A DNA stretch of 61,428 bases. Origin: Oligoflexus sp. (lineage in GTDB: Bacteria; Bdellovibrionota_B; Oligoflexia; Oligoflexales; Oligoflexaceae). The notes under the pieces are model-generated. The model saw only the letters and a list, made by a program, of their open reading frames with translations. It was not told where the DNA came from and made no database searches. The stretch spans positions 1 through 61,428 of the forward strand of contig NZ_DASTAT010000142.1 of NCBI RefSeq assembly GCF_035712445.1, given 5' to 3'. Positions within the stretch are counted from its first letter, which is position 1, and each line of letters starts with the position of its first letter. Of the stretch, positions 33,085-42,925 are shown piece by piece. The translations under genes were made by a program, and so were the position numbers.

Positions 33085-33783
33085 ATGAAATTTCGATTCG
33101 TACGCACGCGTCTTCTTCTGACAACTCTGCTGATGAGCCTGGCACCGGCCACGTTCGCCATCGACCTGAAGCCCGAAGAGATTCGTGGTAAAGGGCAGCA
33201 GTCCCCTGTGACTATTCTCCAGAATCGCTACTTTACCAAAGCGCTGCGCCCTGAGCTGGGTGTTTCCTATGGAACCATCACTAATGAAGCTTATACCGAT
33301 ACCACGCTCTTGGGCTTCCGGGGCGCGATGTTTCTGAATGAGTGGATCGGTGTCGAGCTGCAGTCGATGACGGCCAAGGTCGCGGATTCTGATGACCGCA
33401 AGGCTCTGCGCCGGATCACCTACTACCGTCGCGAGGCGGATGGCTCGTTCGTTCAGGGGATTTTGGATCCTGAAGTCAACCAGATCAAGAAAATCATCGA
33501 CACCAGTGCGATTCTTGCTCCGTTTTACGGAAAGCTCAACCTTGCCGACTTCCTGATCGTTTACTCCGATGTTTACTTCACAGCAGGCCTGTCGCGTGTC
33601 AGCACGGATCAGGGCGATCTGAATGCTCTGAACTACGGCGCGGGTCAAAGGTTCTATTGGGCCAAGGCCCTTTCGATGCGCATCGACTTCAAAGCGCGCA
33701 GTTACACAGAAACACGAAATGGTGCGGACTATCGCAAGAATACCTATAGCGTCGACTTCGGTCTGAGCTACTACCTGTTTTAA
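33085..33783 (+). CDS. Outer-membrane beta-barrel domain protein
   Basis: A 232-residue exported protein. The ATG at 33085 has AGAGG 7 bases ahead and begins a signal peptide ending in AMP-type (LAPATFA). The body alternates hydrophobic and polar strands with short turns and ends in an aromatic residue, the C-terminal signature of outer-membrane barrels (YSVDFGLSYYLF). Proteins of this kind head the TPR gliding-type clusters in Myxococcus and Bdellovibrio. It is the first gene of a six-gene rightward cluster. Confidence 0.8.
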   Translation: MKFRFVRTRLLLTTLLMSLAPATFAIDLKPEEIRGKGQQSPVTILQNRYFTKALRPELGVSYGTITNEAYTDTTLLGFRGAMFLNEWIGVELQSMTAKVADSDDRKALRRITYYRREADGSFVQGILDPEVNQIKKIIDTSAILAPFYGKLNLADFLIVYSDVYFTAGLSRVSTDQGDLNALNYGAGQRFYWAKALSMRIDFKARSYTETRNGADYRKNTYSVDFGLSYYLF

Positions 33784-33810
33784 ATAGTCCAAGCCTGGGG
33801 TGGGAGCGTA

Positions 33811-35439
33811 ATGTTAGTGAAAAATATAAAAAGCTTGATACTGATAGCCGGGCTGGTGTCGACACCGCTTTGGGCGCAGAAAAACACGACGAAAGCGGTT
33901 CCGAAGAAACCGGCGGCCGGCAAGCAGGTTTTTGTCCAGGGACAGGTCAATCCTGTGACCAATAGACGTCTGCTCGCAGTTTTCGAAAAGTATCGTCGCG
34001 GCGAGCTTCAAAAGCGCCCGGCCTGGGACGCTTTGGATACCTTCGTTCCGAAACTGAGCGAGCTGACGCTCGATAATCGTCTGGCCTATGAGCAGGTCCG
34101 CGCTGAACTTCTCTTCCTGGCCGGTTATCCCCTTCTGGCCTCGGAGCATGCGATCCGGGCTTTGGCGCTGGCTCAGGTGCCTTATGATGAAAAACATAAA
34201 CCGCTCTGGGAGATTCTTTGGAAAACATCCAAAGTCAAACCCATTCAGTATCTTCTGGAAGAACTGGGGGGCAACCTCGGCTTCCGGGAAGGTAATCCAC
34301 CCTCGTTTGGCAACAACTGGAACTATATCCTGGCCAACGCCTTTGCCGCGAAAAACGATACCGCGGCAGCCAAGAAAGCCTATGATAAGATCGTGATGCA
34401 GGATCGCTATTTCATGCCGGCTCAGTATCAGCTGGGTCTGATTGCGATCAAGATGAATCAGCCGCAGCAGGCGGAGGCATACTTCCGCGCTGTCCTGAAT
34501 CCTGCGGCCCAGGATCTTGCCGAGCTTCGCCGTTATGAAATGGCGGAAATGCTCAACTACACGCACATGGCCCTGGCCCGACTCTATTACCAGGAGCGCC
34601 GCTTCATCGAATCCGCTCAGGAATACCGTTTGATTCGTCGCAGCAGCGTGCTCTTCTATGACGCCATCTTCGAACAGGCCTGGGCTTTGTTCATGGCCGG
34701 TAGCGTGAAGCACGCATTGGGCGCGCTTTACTCCTCGCACTCGCCTTACTTCGAGGATCGCTTCAATCCCGAAGGCAAGGTTTTGGAATCCATGATTTAC
34801 TATTGGGTTTGCCGCTATGATGATGCCCGGAATTCGCTGGCGGACTTCGCGGACAAACACCGTGATGCCGTCGCCAACCTCGGGACCTTCCTCGATCGGC
34901 AACGCCTGAGCCCGGACGCCGCCTATCAGCTGTTTGAAAACCTGATCACGGGCGTGTCCGGCGAATCCATCGGGATTCCCATCAACGTTTTGAATACCGC
35001 CGCCCATAGCGATGTGATGCTGCTCGTGCGCGATCAGTATGCGACGCTCATCGAGGAGCTGAATGCCCTTGAAACATACGGCATCTATGGATCCCTGCCC
35101 GACATCGAGCCCTATAAGCAGATGCTCCTCGGACGGGCCGCCATCATGCGGACCGAGATCGGCTCGCGCTTCCTGGGCGAGCTGCGGAACCTCAAGGATC
35201 ACTTTGATGAGCTTTATGACCAATCCCAGTTCCTCTATCTTGAACTGCTCATGAGCCAGAAGGATCAAATCCTTGGCAAAGAGCTGCACGGCGATAGCAA
35301 GCTGTCGAAGGTTACGGATAAGGATGCTGTGACCGGCTGGAGTCGCAAGACGCAAAGCTGGGAAGACGATAAGTTTGAATACTGGTGGGACGAGATCGGT
35401 TACCAGATCATTGACGTGGAACCCGAGTGTAAACTCTAA
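33811..35439 (+). CDS. Exported TPR protein of the envelope/motility cluster
   Basis: A 542-residue exported protein with a signal peptide (about 1-22, ending LWA) and helical repeats. TPR-type units can be seen at PAQYQLGLIAIKMNQPQQAE and again at MALARLYYQERRFIESAQE. GGGAG lies 5 bases before the ATG. In comparable clusters such proteins sit in the periplasm and bridge the barrel to the inner-membrane motor. It is followed by two further TPR proteins. Confidence 0.82.
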   Translation: MLVKNIKSLILIAGLVSTPLWAQKNTTKAVPKKPAAGKQVFVQGQVNPVTNRRLLAVFEKYRRGELQKRPAWDALDTFVPKLSELTLDNRLAYEQVRAELLFLAGYPLLASEHAIRALALAQVPYDEKHKPLWEILWKTSKVKPIQYLLEELGGNLGFREGNPPSFGNNWNYILANAFAAKNDTAAAKKAYDKIVMQDRYFMPAQYQLGLIAIKMNQPQQAEAYFRAVLNPAAQDLAELRRYEMAEMLNYTHMALARLYYQERRFIESAQEYRLIRRSSVLFYDAIFEQAWALFMAGSVKHALGALYSSHSPYFEDRFNPEGKVLESMIYYWVCRYDDARNSLADFADKHRDAVANLGTFLDRQRLSPDAAYQLFENLITGVSGESIGIPINVLNTAAHSDVMLLVRDQYATLIEELNALETYGIYGSLPDIEPYKQMLLGRAAIMRTEIGSRFLGELRNLKDHFDELYDQSQFLYLELLMSQKDQILGKELHGDSKLSKVTDKDAVTGWSRKTQSWEDDKFEYWWDEIGYQIIDVEPECKL

Positions 35440-35467
35440 GCACTAAGGTTACGGCAAAGGGGAAGTT

Positions 35468-38400
35468 ATGAAATTGAACAGCATCACAAAAACTCTGGCC
35501 CTGCCCATTCTTGCGCTGGCTCTTGCGAGCGGCGGCATGGATGGATACGCTGCCCCCAAAAAAGAGAAAGCGAAGCTGGCGAAGGATGCCGCCCCGGCCA
35601 AGGGTGACATGAACGATTACTTTGCCGAGAGTCGCCAGGGCGTATCGCCTGAAAAGCTGAGGGAGGCGGACGCGCTGCGCATGCAGACCGTCGCCAGTAT
35701 CCATAAGCTTCTGGCCACACCGAACATGCAGGCGAACCGCAAGTTCGAGCTCTACCTGCGCCTCGGTGAACTTCATTCCGAACGCGCGGAGTATATCCGC
35801 GATATGGAAATGAAGGATTATGAAACCAAATACGAAGCCTGGAAGAAGACGAAAAAAGGTGCCGAACCACAGCTGACCACCAAATCGTCCCAGGCTGAAC
35901 TCCTGAAGAGTACGGAAGCCTTCCGTAAGCTCGTCAAGGAATTCCCGAAGCATCCCCGTACCGATGCAGCCCTCTATTCCCTGGCCAAGACCCTTTTGCT
36001 GCTGGAGAACGACAACGCTGTTCTTTACTTCAACCAGCTCGTGAATCAGCATAAGGATTCCATGCTGCTGGCGGACACCTACCTGGCCCTGGGTGAATTC
36101 TACTTCTATAAGCACGACATGGAAAAGGCCAAGGACAACTACAAAAACGCGATGGAAGCATCCAAGGGCAAGCCTGATAAGGAAGCCAAGGTCTATCCCT
36201 TCGCGGTCTATAAGTTAGGCTGGGCCTACTACAACTCCAAGGTCAAATCCGACAAGGAAACCATGGAGAACGTCGACAAGGGCATCGCAGCCTTCAAATT
36301 GGCCATCAAAATCGCCGAGAAGGACAAGGATAGTCCGGGTAACTTCAACCTGCGTCAGGAAGCGATCAATGACCTGATCATGGTCTATGCGGAGACCGAG
36401 AAGATCGACGAGGCGATGGAATACTTCAACCGTATCGGCGAGAAGGAATCCTTCTACGATATGCTCGAACGCCTTGGTAACATCTATGAGGACAACGGGG
36501 AAAACACCAAAGCCATCGACGTGTTCGGTCGTTTGCTGGCGGAATCGCCCACGCGCCCCAGAAACCCTGAAATTCACGCGAAACTGGCAAAACTCTATGA
36601 TACGACGCTGAATGCGGCCGCCCTGGTCGACAACATGAAGCGCATGAAGGCCCTCTACGTGGACGCTGGCAGCAAGTGGATTGCCGCCAACGCCACCAAG
36701 AAGGATGTCCTGGATGAAGCCGTAGAGAAAACCAGAAAGAACATCCACCGCTACGGTACCCTTTATCATCAGCAGGGTCAGAAGCTGAAGAAAAAGCCCA
36801 TGCTCGCCACGGCGGCGGAACTCTATAAACTCTATCTGGCCACCTTCCCCAAAACGGAAGATGCCTATGAGCTGCGTTACTACCTTGCGGATATCTACTT
36901 CCAGTTCGAGCAGTTTGAAAACGCGGCTGACGAATACTATACCGTCACCCAGGAACGTCCCAAGGATGGCAAGTATCTGAAGGAATCCGCCTTCAATGCT
37001 GTCGTCGCCATCAAGAAAATCGACGAAGCCACCACCTATCAGAAGCTTCCCCCGTTGGGCCAGGTCTCGAAGCCGATCCCCTTGCCCCGCGTGAAGCAGA
37101 AGATGGTGACCATGATCGACAACTATGCCGCTCTTCTCCCGAAAGAGAAAGAAGGCTTCCCTATGCGCTATACAGCAGCCATGACCTGGTTTGAGTATGG
37201 CCACTATCCGGAAGGCCTGAAGCGCTTTGAAAGTATCGGGATGGATATCCCCGATACGACCCAGGGCAAGAGCGCGATCAAAATGATCCTGACGTTCTAT
37301 GCCGAACGCAAGGACTGGGAGAACCTCGTCAGGTACTCGAAGAAGTATTATGACAACAAGGCGATCGTAGCGACCAGCCTGAAGGATGATCTGATCAAGG
37401 CGATGAAAACCGGCGTGTTCTCCCTGGGTCTTCAGCAGAACAAGGAAAACAAGCTGGCGGAAGCCGCCAAGACCTTCGAATCCTTCCAGTCGCAGTTCCC
37501 TCAGGATGAAAGTGCCGACGCAGCTCTTTACAATGCCTCGACCGCTTACTACAAGCTGGCCAAGGTCGAAGATGCTCTGCGCGTGGGTCACCTCCTGCTG
37601 AAGGAATATCCGAAATCCAAGCTCGCGCCCAAAGTGTCCTTGGATATGGCCCAGACCAACGAATCGCTGGCCGACTTTGATCAGGCTGCCAAGCTCTATA
37701 AGTACTACGGTCTGAACTTCAGCAAGGAAGCCGACTCGGTCAAGGCTCTTTACAACGCCGCCACTCTCTATCGCGGTCTGAAGGATTATCCGGAATCCAT
37801 CAACCTTTATAAAAAATTCATCTCGCTGCATGGCAAGGACAACCTCGCTCGCACGGCCGTCCTCCAGATCGCCGAGATGAATGAACTGAACAAAACCTGG
37901 GGTGAAGCCACCCAGTATTACAATCAGTATGCCGGCCTCTGGCCCGATCGTTCGGAGCAAAACCTCGTGGCCCGCGCCCGTCTCGCCAAGATCGCTCTGG
38001 TCAGCGGCAACCGCGCCAACGGCCTGAAGGAAATCCGTCGTCTTCAGAAGGATCTGACGACTAAGGACGCGCCTCCAGCTCTGGAAGCCCGTCGGATCGC
38101 AGCCGCCGCCTTGATTGATGACATCGAGAATGATTACAAGAATTTCACGGAAATTCGCGTCACGGATGCCGCCCGCATTGAAAAGGAAATGGCGAGCAAG
38201 CAGGAACGGCTCGTGGGACTTGTGGCTCGCTATCAGGAAGTGATTGAACTGGGCAGCGGCGAACACACCGTGTCCTCGCTCTATCACCTGGGTGTGATGC
38301 ACGAGAACTTCGCCAAGGTCCTCTTCGATGCGCCAGCGCCGAAAGGGGCCAATCAAAAGGCCATCGACGATTATCGCAGCTCCATCGAAAAGGTGGCTTT

Positions 38401-38614
38401 CCCCCTGCGTGATGAGAGCAACAAGTTCTTCGAAGCCGCCTTCAAGCGTTCGCAGGAGGTTCAGACCTTCACCGAATGGACGCGGAAGGCTTATGAGAAG
38501 ATGGTGGAACTGCAGCCTGATAAATATCCGGCTGTTGTCGAGAAAACCACTTCGCCCACGTATATGTCGCATGTGATGGTCTGGGACGAATCCGTCGCCG
38601 ACCTCGCGAACTGA
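35468..38614 (+). CDS. Large exported TPR protein
   Basis: A 1048-residue exported protein with a signal peptide (LPILALALASGGMDGYA) followed by many TPR-like units, for example ADTYLALGEFYFYKHDMEKA, ERLGNIYEDNGENTKAIDVF and ALYNAATLYRGLKDYPESIN. The repeats run nearly to the end, forming a long solenoid. GGGGAAGTT precedes the ATG. Proteins of this size and type are scaffolds for envelope machines. It is the longest member of the cluster. Confidence 0.85.
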   Translation: MKLNSITKTLALPILALALASGGMDGYAAPKKEKAKLAKDAAPAKGDMNDYFAESRQGVSPEKLREADALRMQTVASIHKLLATPNMQANRKFELYLRLGELHSERAEYIRDMEMKDYETKYEAWKKTKKGAEPQLTTKSSQAELLKSTEAFRKLVKEFPKHPRTDAALYSLAKTLLLLENDNAVLYFNQLVNQHKDSMLLADTYLALGEFYFYKHDMEKAKDNYKNAMEASKGKPDKEAKVYPFAVYKLGWAYYNSKVKSDKETMENVDKGIAAFKLAIKIAEKDKDSPGNFNLRQEAINDLIMVYAETEKIDEAMEYFNRIGEKESFYDMLERLGNIYEDNGENTKAIDVFGRLLAESPTRPRNPEIHAKLAKLYDTTLNAAALVDNMKRMKALYVDAGSKWIAANATKKDVLDEAVEKTRKNIHRYGTLYHQQGQKLKKKPMLATAAELYKLYLATFPKTEDAYELRYYLADIYFQFEQFENAADEYYTVTQERPKDGKYLKESAFNAVVAIKKIDEATTYQKLPPLGQVSKPIPLPRVKQKMVTMIDNYAALLPKEKEGFPMRYTAAMTWFEYGHYPEGLKRFESIGMDIPDTTQGKSAIKMILTFYAERKDWENLVRYSKKYYDNKAIVATSLKDDLIKAMKTGVFSLGLQQNKENKLAEAAKTFESFQSQFPQDESADAALYNASTAYYKLAKVEDALRVGHLLLKEYPKSKLAPKVSLDMAQTNESLADFDQAAKLYKYYGLNFSKEADSVKALYNAATLYRGLKDYPESINLYKKFISLHGKDNLARTAVLQIAEMNELNKTWGEATQYYNQYAGLWPDRSEQNLVARARLAKIALVSGNRANGLKEIRRLQKDLTTKDAPPALEARRIAAAALIDDIENDYKNFTEIRVTDAARIEKEMASKQERLVGLVARYQEVIELGSGEHTVSSLYHLGVMHENFAKVLFDAPAPKGANQKAIDDYRSSIEKVAFPLRDESNKFFEAAFKRSQEVQTFTEWTRKAYEKMVELQPDKYPAVVEKTTSPTYMSHVMVWDESVADLAN

Positions 38615-38633
38615 AAGCTGGAGGAAGCCTGAC

Positions 38634-39860
38634 ATGAAAAAACTGATCTCCATCGCACTCCTGGGCGTACTCGGCTTGAATCAGGGCTGCAGCACCACAG
38701 GACAGGTCGCGAGGATCGACAAGGAAAAGCGGAAGTTCGAACTGCAAAGCCAGGACGATACCAAATCCGCGATGATGACGAACGAAGAGGGGACCACCCA
38801 GTCCCTCGTTATGAAGCTGGAAAAGCGTCTGCAGGCCAACCCTCGGGACCTGAATGCGCATATCAACCTGTCCCAGACTTATCTGGCCATGGGTCGCTAT
38901 GATCGTTCAGAAAAATCCTGCCGCGACGCGCTGCGGATTGATCCCCGTAATGAAACATCCCGGAAGATCCTGGCTCAGATTTACTATCGTCGGGGTAATC
39001 TGGAGATGGCCAACATCATCCTGAACGGCCTTGACGCCATCAACAGTAAGGACAGCCAGATCCTGAACCTTTTGGGCATGATCGCTCTGCGGCAAAACAA
39101 GCCTGAATTCGCCCTGCAGGCCTTCCAGGAAGCTCTGAAGAACAATCCCTCGGACATTGCGGTCCGTATGAACCTCGGCGTGCTTTATGTCCACTACCGT
39201 CAGCTGGGTCTGGCCGCAGTGGAGTTTGAGCGCATCCTGAAGGTGATGCCCGAGCACCCCGATGCCAATCTTCATATGGCCATTATCGAATCGAATCGCG
39301 GCAACCTCGAAAAGGCTGAAGAGCTTTATCAGAAGGTGCTGGGCATGTCGAAGAATAACCCCGTGGCCATCTTTAACATGGCCGTGGTGGAAGAGCGTCG
39401 GAAGAACTTCGATAAAGCAATTGATTATCTGAAGCGTTACCTCGACACCGACTTCGCCAAGAAGAAAAACAATCAGGAAGTCTTCGCTCTGATTGAAAAG
39501 GTCCGCTCGGAAAAGGAAGCCGCCACCGGCAAACGCGTATCGGATGATGACATCATGAAGCTCGCAGCCAAGGCTCGGGCCGGCGGGGGACCTGCCTCGG
39601 CTTCGACCAAGGATAAAGAGTTCGTGGATGCCGATCCACGCAACCAGGAAATGGAAGCCTCGCGCGCGGCACCTGCTCAACCGCAGACTCAGTCGGGCTC
39701 GACTCCTGCGGCGTCCCAGGCGGCGATCAATACCGACGGCACCACAACAGCGCCTGCGCCCGCGGCCAAAGCGGAAAAGCCCAAGGCCGAAACCAGGAAG
39801 AAAAAATCCTATCGCAATGACGAAGAAGAGATTGACGATCTGGAGAAACAGCTTAAATGA
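38634..39860 (+). CDS. TPR lipoprotein
   Basis: A 408-residue lipoprotein. The signal MKKLISIALLGVLGLNQGC ends in a lipobox with Cys19. TPR units follow (LSQTYLAMGRYDRSEKSCRD, QIYYRRGNLEMANIILNGLD, LNLLGMIALRQNKPEFALQA), and the C-terminus is a low-complexity Ala/Pro/Lys region. GGAGG lies ahead of the ATG. In Myxococcus the comparable TPR lipoproteins are needed for gliding; here the assignment is by layout only. Confidence 0.85.
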   Translation: MKKLISIALLGVLGLNQGCSTTGQVARIDKEKRKFELQSQDDTKSAMMTNEEGTTQSLVMKLEKRLQANPRDLNAHINLSQTYLAMGRYDRSEKSCRDALRIDPRNETSRKILAQIYYRRGNLEMANIILNGLDAINSKDSQILNLLGMIALRQNKPEFALQAFQEALKNNPSDIAVRMNLGVLYVHYRQLGLAAVEFERILKVMPEHPDANLHMAIIESNRGNLEKAEELYQKVLGMSKNNPVAIFNMAVVEERRKNFDKAIDYLKRYLDTDFAKKKNNQEVFALIEKVRSEKEAATGKRVSDDDIMKLAAKARAGGGPASASTKDKEFVDADPRNQEMEASRAAPAQPQTQSGSTPAASQAAINTDGTTTAPAPAAKAEKPKAETRKKKSYRNDEEEIDDLEKQLK

Positions 39861-39869
39861 GGCGGCAGC

Positions 39870-40136
39870 ATGAAAATCATATTCGCTTTGATGCTTACAG
39901 TGTTCGCGGTCAACATTCAGGCTGCTGAAAAGGAGAAAGGCAAGCCGAAGGAAGGGAATTTCCAGACGAACATGGACTTTGACTCGTCCATGATCGACGG
40001 GAAAATGAAGGCTCCGTCGGGCTTCTTCCTGCAGGGCCGCAATAAGCAGAGTTTGAGCAACATGGTGAAACTGCGTTCGAACTTCAGCGGCAAGCTGCGG
40101 GATTCGGAAGCGGCTGTGAAAGCCCTCATCAAGTAA
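39870..40136 (+). CDS. Small periplasmic protein of the TPR cluster
   Basis: An 88-residue protein with a signal peptide (MKIIFALMLTVFAVNIQAA), a Lys/Glu-rich linker and a helical C-terminus (LRSNFSGKLRDSEAAVKALI). It is 9 bases after the TPR lipoprotein gene and 10 before the next, so it belongs to the same operon. No family recognised. Confidence 0.7.
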   Translation: MKIIFALMLTVFAVNIQAAEKEKGKPKEGNFQTNMDFDSSMIDGKMKAPSGFFLQGRNKQSLSNMVKLRSNFSGKLRDSEAAVKALIK

Positions 40137-40146
40137 AAGGCGAAGC

Positions 40147-40632
40147 ATGCGGCTTTTGATCATGCGTTCACTGCTTCTTATAGCGGCAGGCCTGAGCCTC
40201 GCCGCATGCGCAACCACGCCTCCTGCGAGCGAGGTCCGCACGGTATCCCTGCCGCCTGCTCCTCCGCCTCCTCCCGCACCTCCTGTGAACGTGGTGGCGG
40301 CGCCCTTGCCTCAGGATCATCAGGATACGCTGGAAACAGCGCCTTCAGCCCCGATTCCGGCCCGAAAATTCAAGTTGGAGTGCACATCCGGCGTCAAGGT
40401 CACAGGTCAGGTGGACCGCTGGTCCCCCCTTTCCACATGCCCGAGCGGTTATGAGGTGACCGGATTAAGCCGCATTGATCTGCAGGGAGACCACAACCGG
40501 CCCAATCTTCATGTCAATGATTTCATCTGCGATGATCGAGGCTGCAAGGCCTGGTGCATCGGTGATGGATGCACCGTCGAGGCCCGCTGCTGCCGGGTGA
40601 GTGAAGAAGGTCCTAAGAGTGCAGGACCCTAA
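40147..40632 (+). CDS. Proline-rich lipoprotein
   Basis: A 161-residue lipoprotein. The signal (MRLLIMRSLLLIAAGLSLAAC) ends in a clear LAAC lipobox. A proline-rich stretch (PPAPPPPPAPP) is a spacer across the periplasm or cell wall. The C-terminus has eight cysteines, probably in disulphides (YEVTGLSRIDLQG, CDDRGCKAWCIGDGC). It ends the TPR cluster and its stop overlaps that of hutF by 4 bases. Confidence 0.75.
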   Translation: MRLLIMRSLLLIAAGLSLAACATTPPASEVRTVSLPPAPPPPPAPPVNVVAAPLPQDHQDTLETAPSAPIPARKFKLECTSGVKVTGQVDRWSPLSTCPSGYEVTGLSRIDLQGDHNRPNLHVNDFICDDRGCKAWCIGDGCTVEARCCRVSEEGPKSAGP

Positions 40633-42020
40633 ACGCGCAGGTCAGACGTGACCTGCCGCACGACCCTGCGAAACGATTCGACCGTCTCCCGCTTTTTCAC
40701 ATGCGACCGCCCGCTGACCTGTTTTTTCCCCTGCACATAAACGCTCTCAATAAGCCCCTGATCGCCGGCATACATGGCAATGCCAAGGACATTCGAAACA
40801 GGCCGCTCCACCAGCCGATCATGCCCGCTATCGAGCACAATCGCATCAAAGGGCTGGCCCACGGAAAAAGCGTCTCCGAGAAGGCCTAAAGCCTTGCGTC
40901 CGGCCCTTTGCACATGATCAAAGAGGATCTGTCCCGAATCCATCCGTTCCGCATCACAGAGCAGGTTGCGCTTCTCCATAAATAACCGATGCACGATCTC
41001 CGGATAACGCGCCTCCCCAAAGGGGCAAAGGCTCACGTGCGAATCGGTGCCGATACAGAAGTTGCCACCCTGGCCGAAAAATTCGGGGAAGGGGAAAATG
41101 CCATCGCCCAGGTTGCCCTCGGTGGAGGGGCAAAGAACGACCGTGGCTTTCGAAGCCACGAGCTTTTTGATCTCAAGGGTATTGATATGCGTGGCGTGAA
41201 CAAGGTTATGGTGATCGGACAGTGGAATATTATCGTAAAGCCAATCCACCGCCCGGCAATGATAAGCCTGCTCGAAAGCGATCGCATCGGTGGACTGCTC
41301 GGACACATGAAAATGCGCAGGTCCAAGGGCCCAATGGGTTCCCAGGATGGTCTTGATATCCCGGGGAGGCGCCGCACGCATCGAATGCACGCCATAGCCA
41401 ACGAGAACCTCGGGATATTCCTTCCGATTCACATTCGCAATATTTTCCAAAAGGGCGAGATATTCATCGGTATCCTTGCAATAAAACCGGCGCTGCCTTG
41501 GCTGAATCGCTTGGCCTGGCGCTGACTGATGATAGTAAACAGGCACCAGAGTCAAACGAATCCCGGCCCGTCGAGCCGCTTCCATGATGGCCACGGACAG
41601 TTGCGCAGGCTGCGCATAGTGCTGACCGGACTTGTCATGATGCAGATAATGAAATTCACAGACCGATGTATAGCCGTACTCCAAGAGCGTCTGGTAAAAA
41701 CGCGTCGTGATATCAAGGAGCTGCTCAGGATCGAGCACACCGGCGAGCTGATACATTTTCTCGCGCCAGGACCAGAAATCATCCTTCTCATGACCGGGTT
41801 CCAAACGCTCGGCCATGCCGCTCATCAGATACTGAAAGGAGTGCGAGTGCCCATTGGCAAAACCCGGCAGAAGATAACCGGGATTTTTTTCAGTCACAGG
41901 AAGGGACGGAGCATCGTCACCGATCGCACTGATCCGTCCCAGGTCGTCCACTGTCACATAACAGGGCGTGAGCCACTGACCGTCGACATAGCCCGCTTTG
42001 AACTGCAAAACCTGAGTCAT
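40629..42020 (-). CDS. hutF: Formimidoylglutamate deiminase HutF
   Basis: A 463-residue amidohydrolase that removes ammonia from N-formimidoyl-glutamate in histidine breakdown. Metal ligands appear in GFANGHSHSFQ (HxH), in HFHVSEQ and in CIGTDSHVSL. The ATG at 42020 is chosen because it overlaps the hutG stop (ATGA) and has GGAGG 8 bases ahead. With hutG it forms the two-step route to formate and glutamate; hutH, hutU and hutI are not in the window. Confidence 0.93.
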   Translation of the reverse strand: MTQVLQFKAGYVDGQWLTPCYVTVDDLGRISAIGDDAPSLPVTEKNPGYLLPGFANGHSHSFQYLMSGMAERLEPGHEKDDFWSWREKMYQLAGVLDPEQLLDITTRFYQTLLEYGYTSVCEFHYLHHDKSGQHYAQPAQLSVAIMEAARRAGIRLTLVPVYYHQSAPGQAIQPRQRRFYCKDTDEYLALLENIANVNRKEYPEVLVGYGVHSMRAAPPRDIKTILGTHWALGPAHFHVSEQSTDAIAFEQAYHCRAVDWLYDNIPLSDHHNLVHATHINTLEIKKLVASKATVVLCPSTEGNLGDGIFPFPEFFGQGGNFCIGTDSHVSLCPFGEARYPEIVHRLFMEKRNLLCDAERMDSGQILFDHVQRAGRKALGLLGDAFSVGQPFDAIVLDSGHDRLVERPVSNVLGIAMYAGDQGLIESVYVQGKKQVSGRSHVKKRETVESFRRVVRQVTSDLRV

Positions 42021-42829
42021 GGCAAGGCCTCCAGGACGGTGGAAAGTTCCAGAAATGCATCCGTCAGAACCTTTTGCACCTGGGCGCATTTTTTGGGATC
42101 GAGGCGCGTACGGGCGTCGTTCATATAAACATCCTGCGACATTTCCAATTGAATCGCATGCACGCGCTTTTCAGGCATTCCATAGGCCCTTGTGATCTGC
42201 CCGCCCTTGAAAGGCTGATTATGGGCGATCTGAAAGGGCGATTGTTTAAGAACGCGCAGCAGGGCATCACTCAAGGCCTTGTCCGCGCTGCCGCCATCGC
42301 GATCACCGACGATCATATCGGCAAAGGGATCCGGAGCCAGCGACGGCACCGAACGGCGAATGGAATGCGCATCGAACAGCAGCACATGCTTGAAGTTTTT
42401 ATGCGCCTCGTGAATGAGATCCTGCAGGGCGGCATGATAAGGCTGATAGTAAAGGTGTCCGCGACGCTCGCGTTCGGCGGCATCGGGCCTTTGCGCGAGT
42501 TCATAGAGCTCGACACCATCAAAGGTGGTCAGAGGCATCGCATCGGTTTGCCGTCTGTGATCGGTATAAAGAGCCGGACCTTCCATTGGGCGATTCAGAT
42601 CCACCACATAGCGGCTCAGGCGCGCCTGGATCATCGGAATCCCGAGACTCGGGCAGAATGCATAAAGTTCCGGAACAAACCAGTCCGTGTCCGGGAGCTT
42701 ATGCAGAATATCGGGTCTTAGCGTTTGAGCCACTTCTTCAGGCACATCGGTTCCTGCATGCGGAACGCTGACGATAATGGGCCTTCGTGCTGCTTCAGCA
42801 GGCCTAAGATGATAGACAGGGAAAGACAT
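42017..42829 (-). CDS. hutG: N-formylglutamate deformylase HutG
   Basis: A 270-residue member of the N-formylglutamate amidohydrolase family, which makes glutamate and formate. Family features: IIVSVPHAGTDVPEEV near the start, DTDWFVPELY, then VLLFDAHSIRRSVP with the zinc-binding and catalytic region. GAGG lies 6 bases before the ATG. It is translated before hutF and overlaps it, so the operon is hutG-hutF. Confidence 0.92.
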   Translation of the reverse strand: MSFPVYHLRPAEAARRPIIVSVPHAGTDVPEEVAQTLRPDILHKLPDTDWFVPELYAFCPSLGIPMIQARLSRYVVDLNRPMEGPALYTDHRRQTDAMPLTTFDGVELYELAQRPDAAERERRGHLYYQPYHAALQDLIHEAHKNFKHVLLFDAHSIRRSVPSLAPDPFADMIVGDRDGGSADKALSDALLRVLKQSPFQIAHNQPFKGGQITRAYGMPEKRVHAIQLEMSQDVYMNDARTRLDPKKCAQVQKVLTDAFLELSTVLEALP

Positions 42830-42925
42830 AACGGGCCTCGACTTCGGAAGGAACTTTTGAGGTCCCTATCTTAGCGCGAGGCCCAGGAGATTTGCAAAGG
42901 CTAAGACCGGTCAAGGCTCAGAGCC

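Noticed and set aside
33814..35355. A 513-codon leftward open frame opposite the TPR gene
   Set aside because: It mirrors a clear exported TPR gene, has no ribosome site or motifs, and such long antisense frames are expected from the codon bias of these genes.
36215..38653. An 812-codon leftward open frame opposite the 1048-residue TPR gene
   Set aside because: Same reason: the rightward frame has a signal peptide and regular TPR units, and the leftward product has no recognisable features.
40147..40632. Reading the Pro-rich lipoprotein as a TonB-like energy transducer
   Set aside because: It is lipid-anchored rather than membrane-spanning at the N-terminus, and its C-terminus is a Cys-rich domain unlike TonB.
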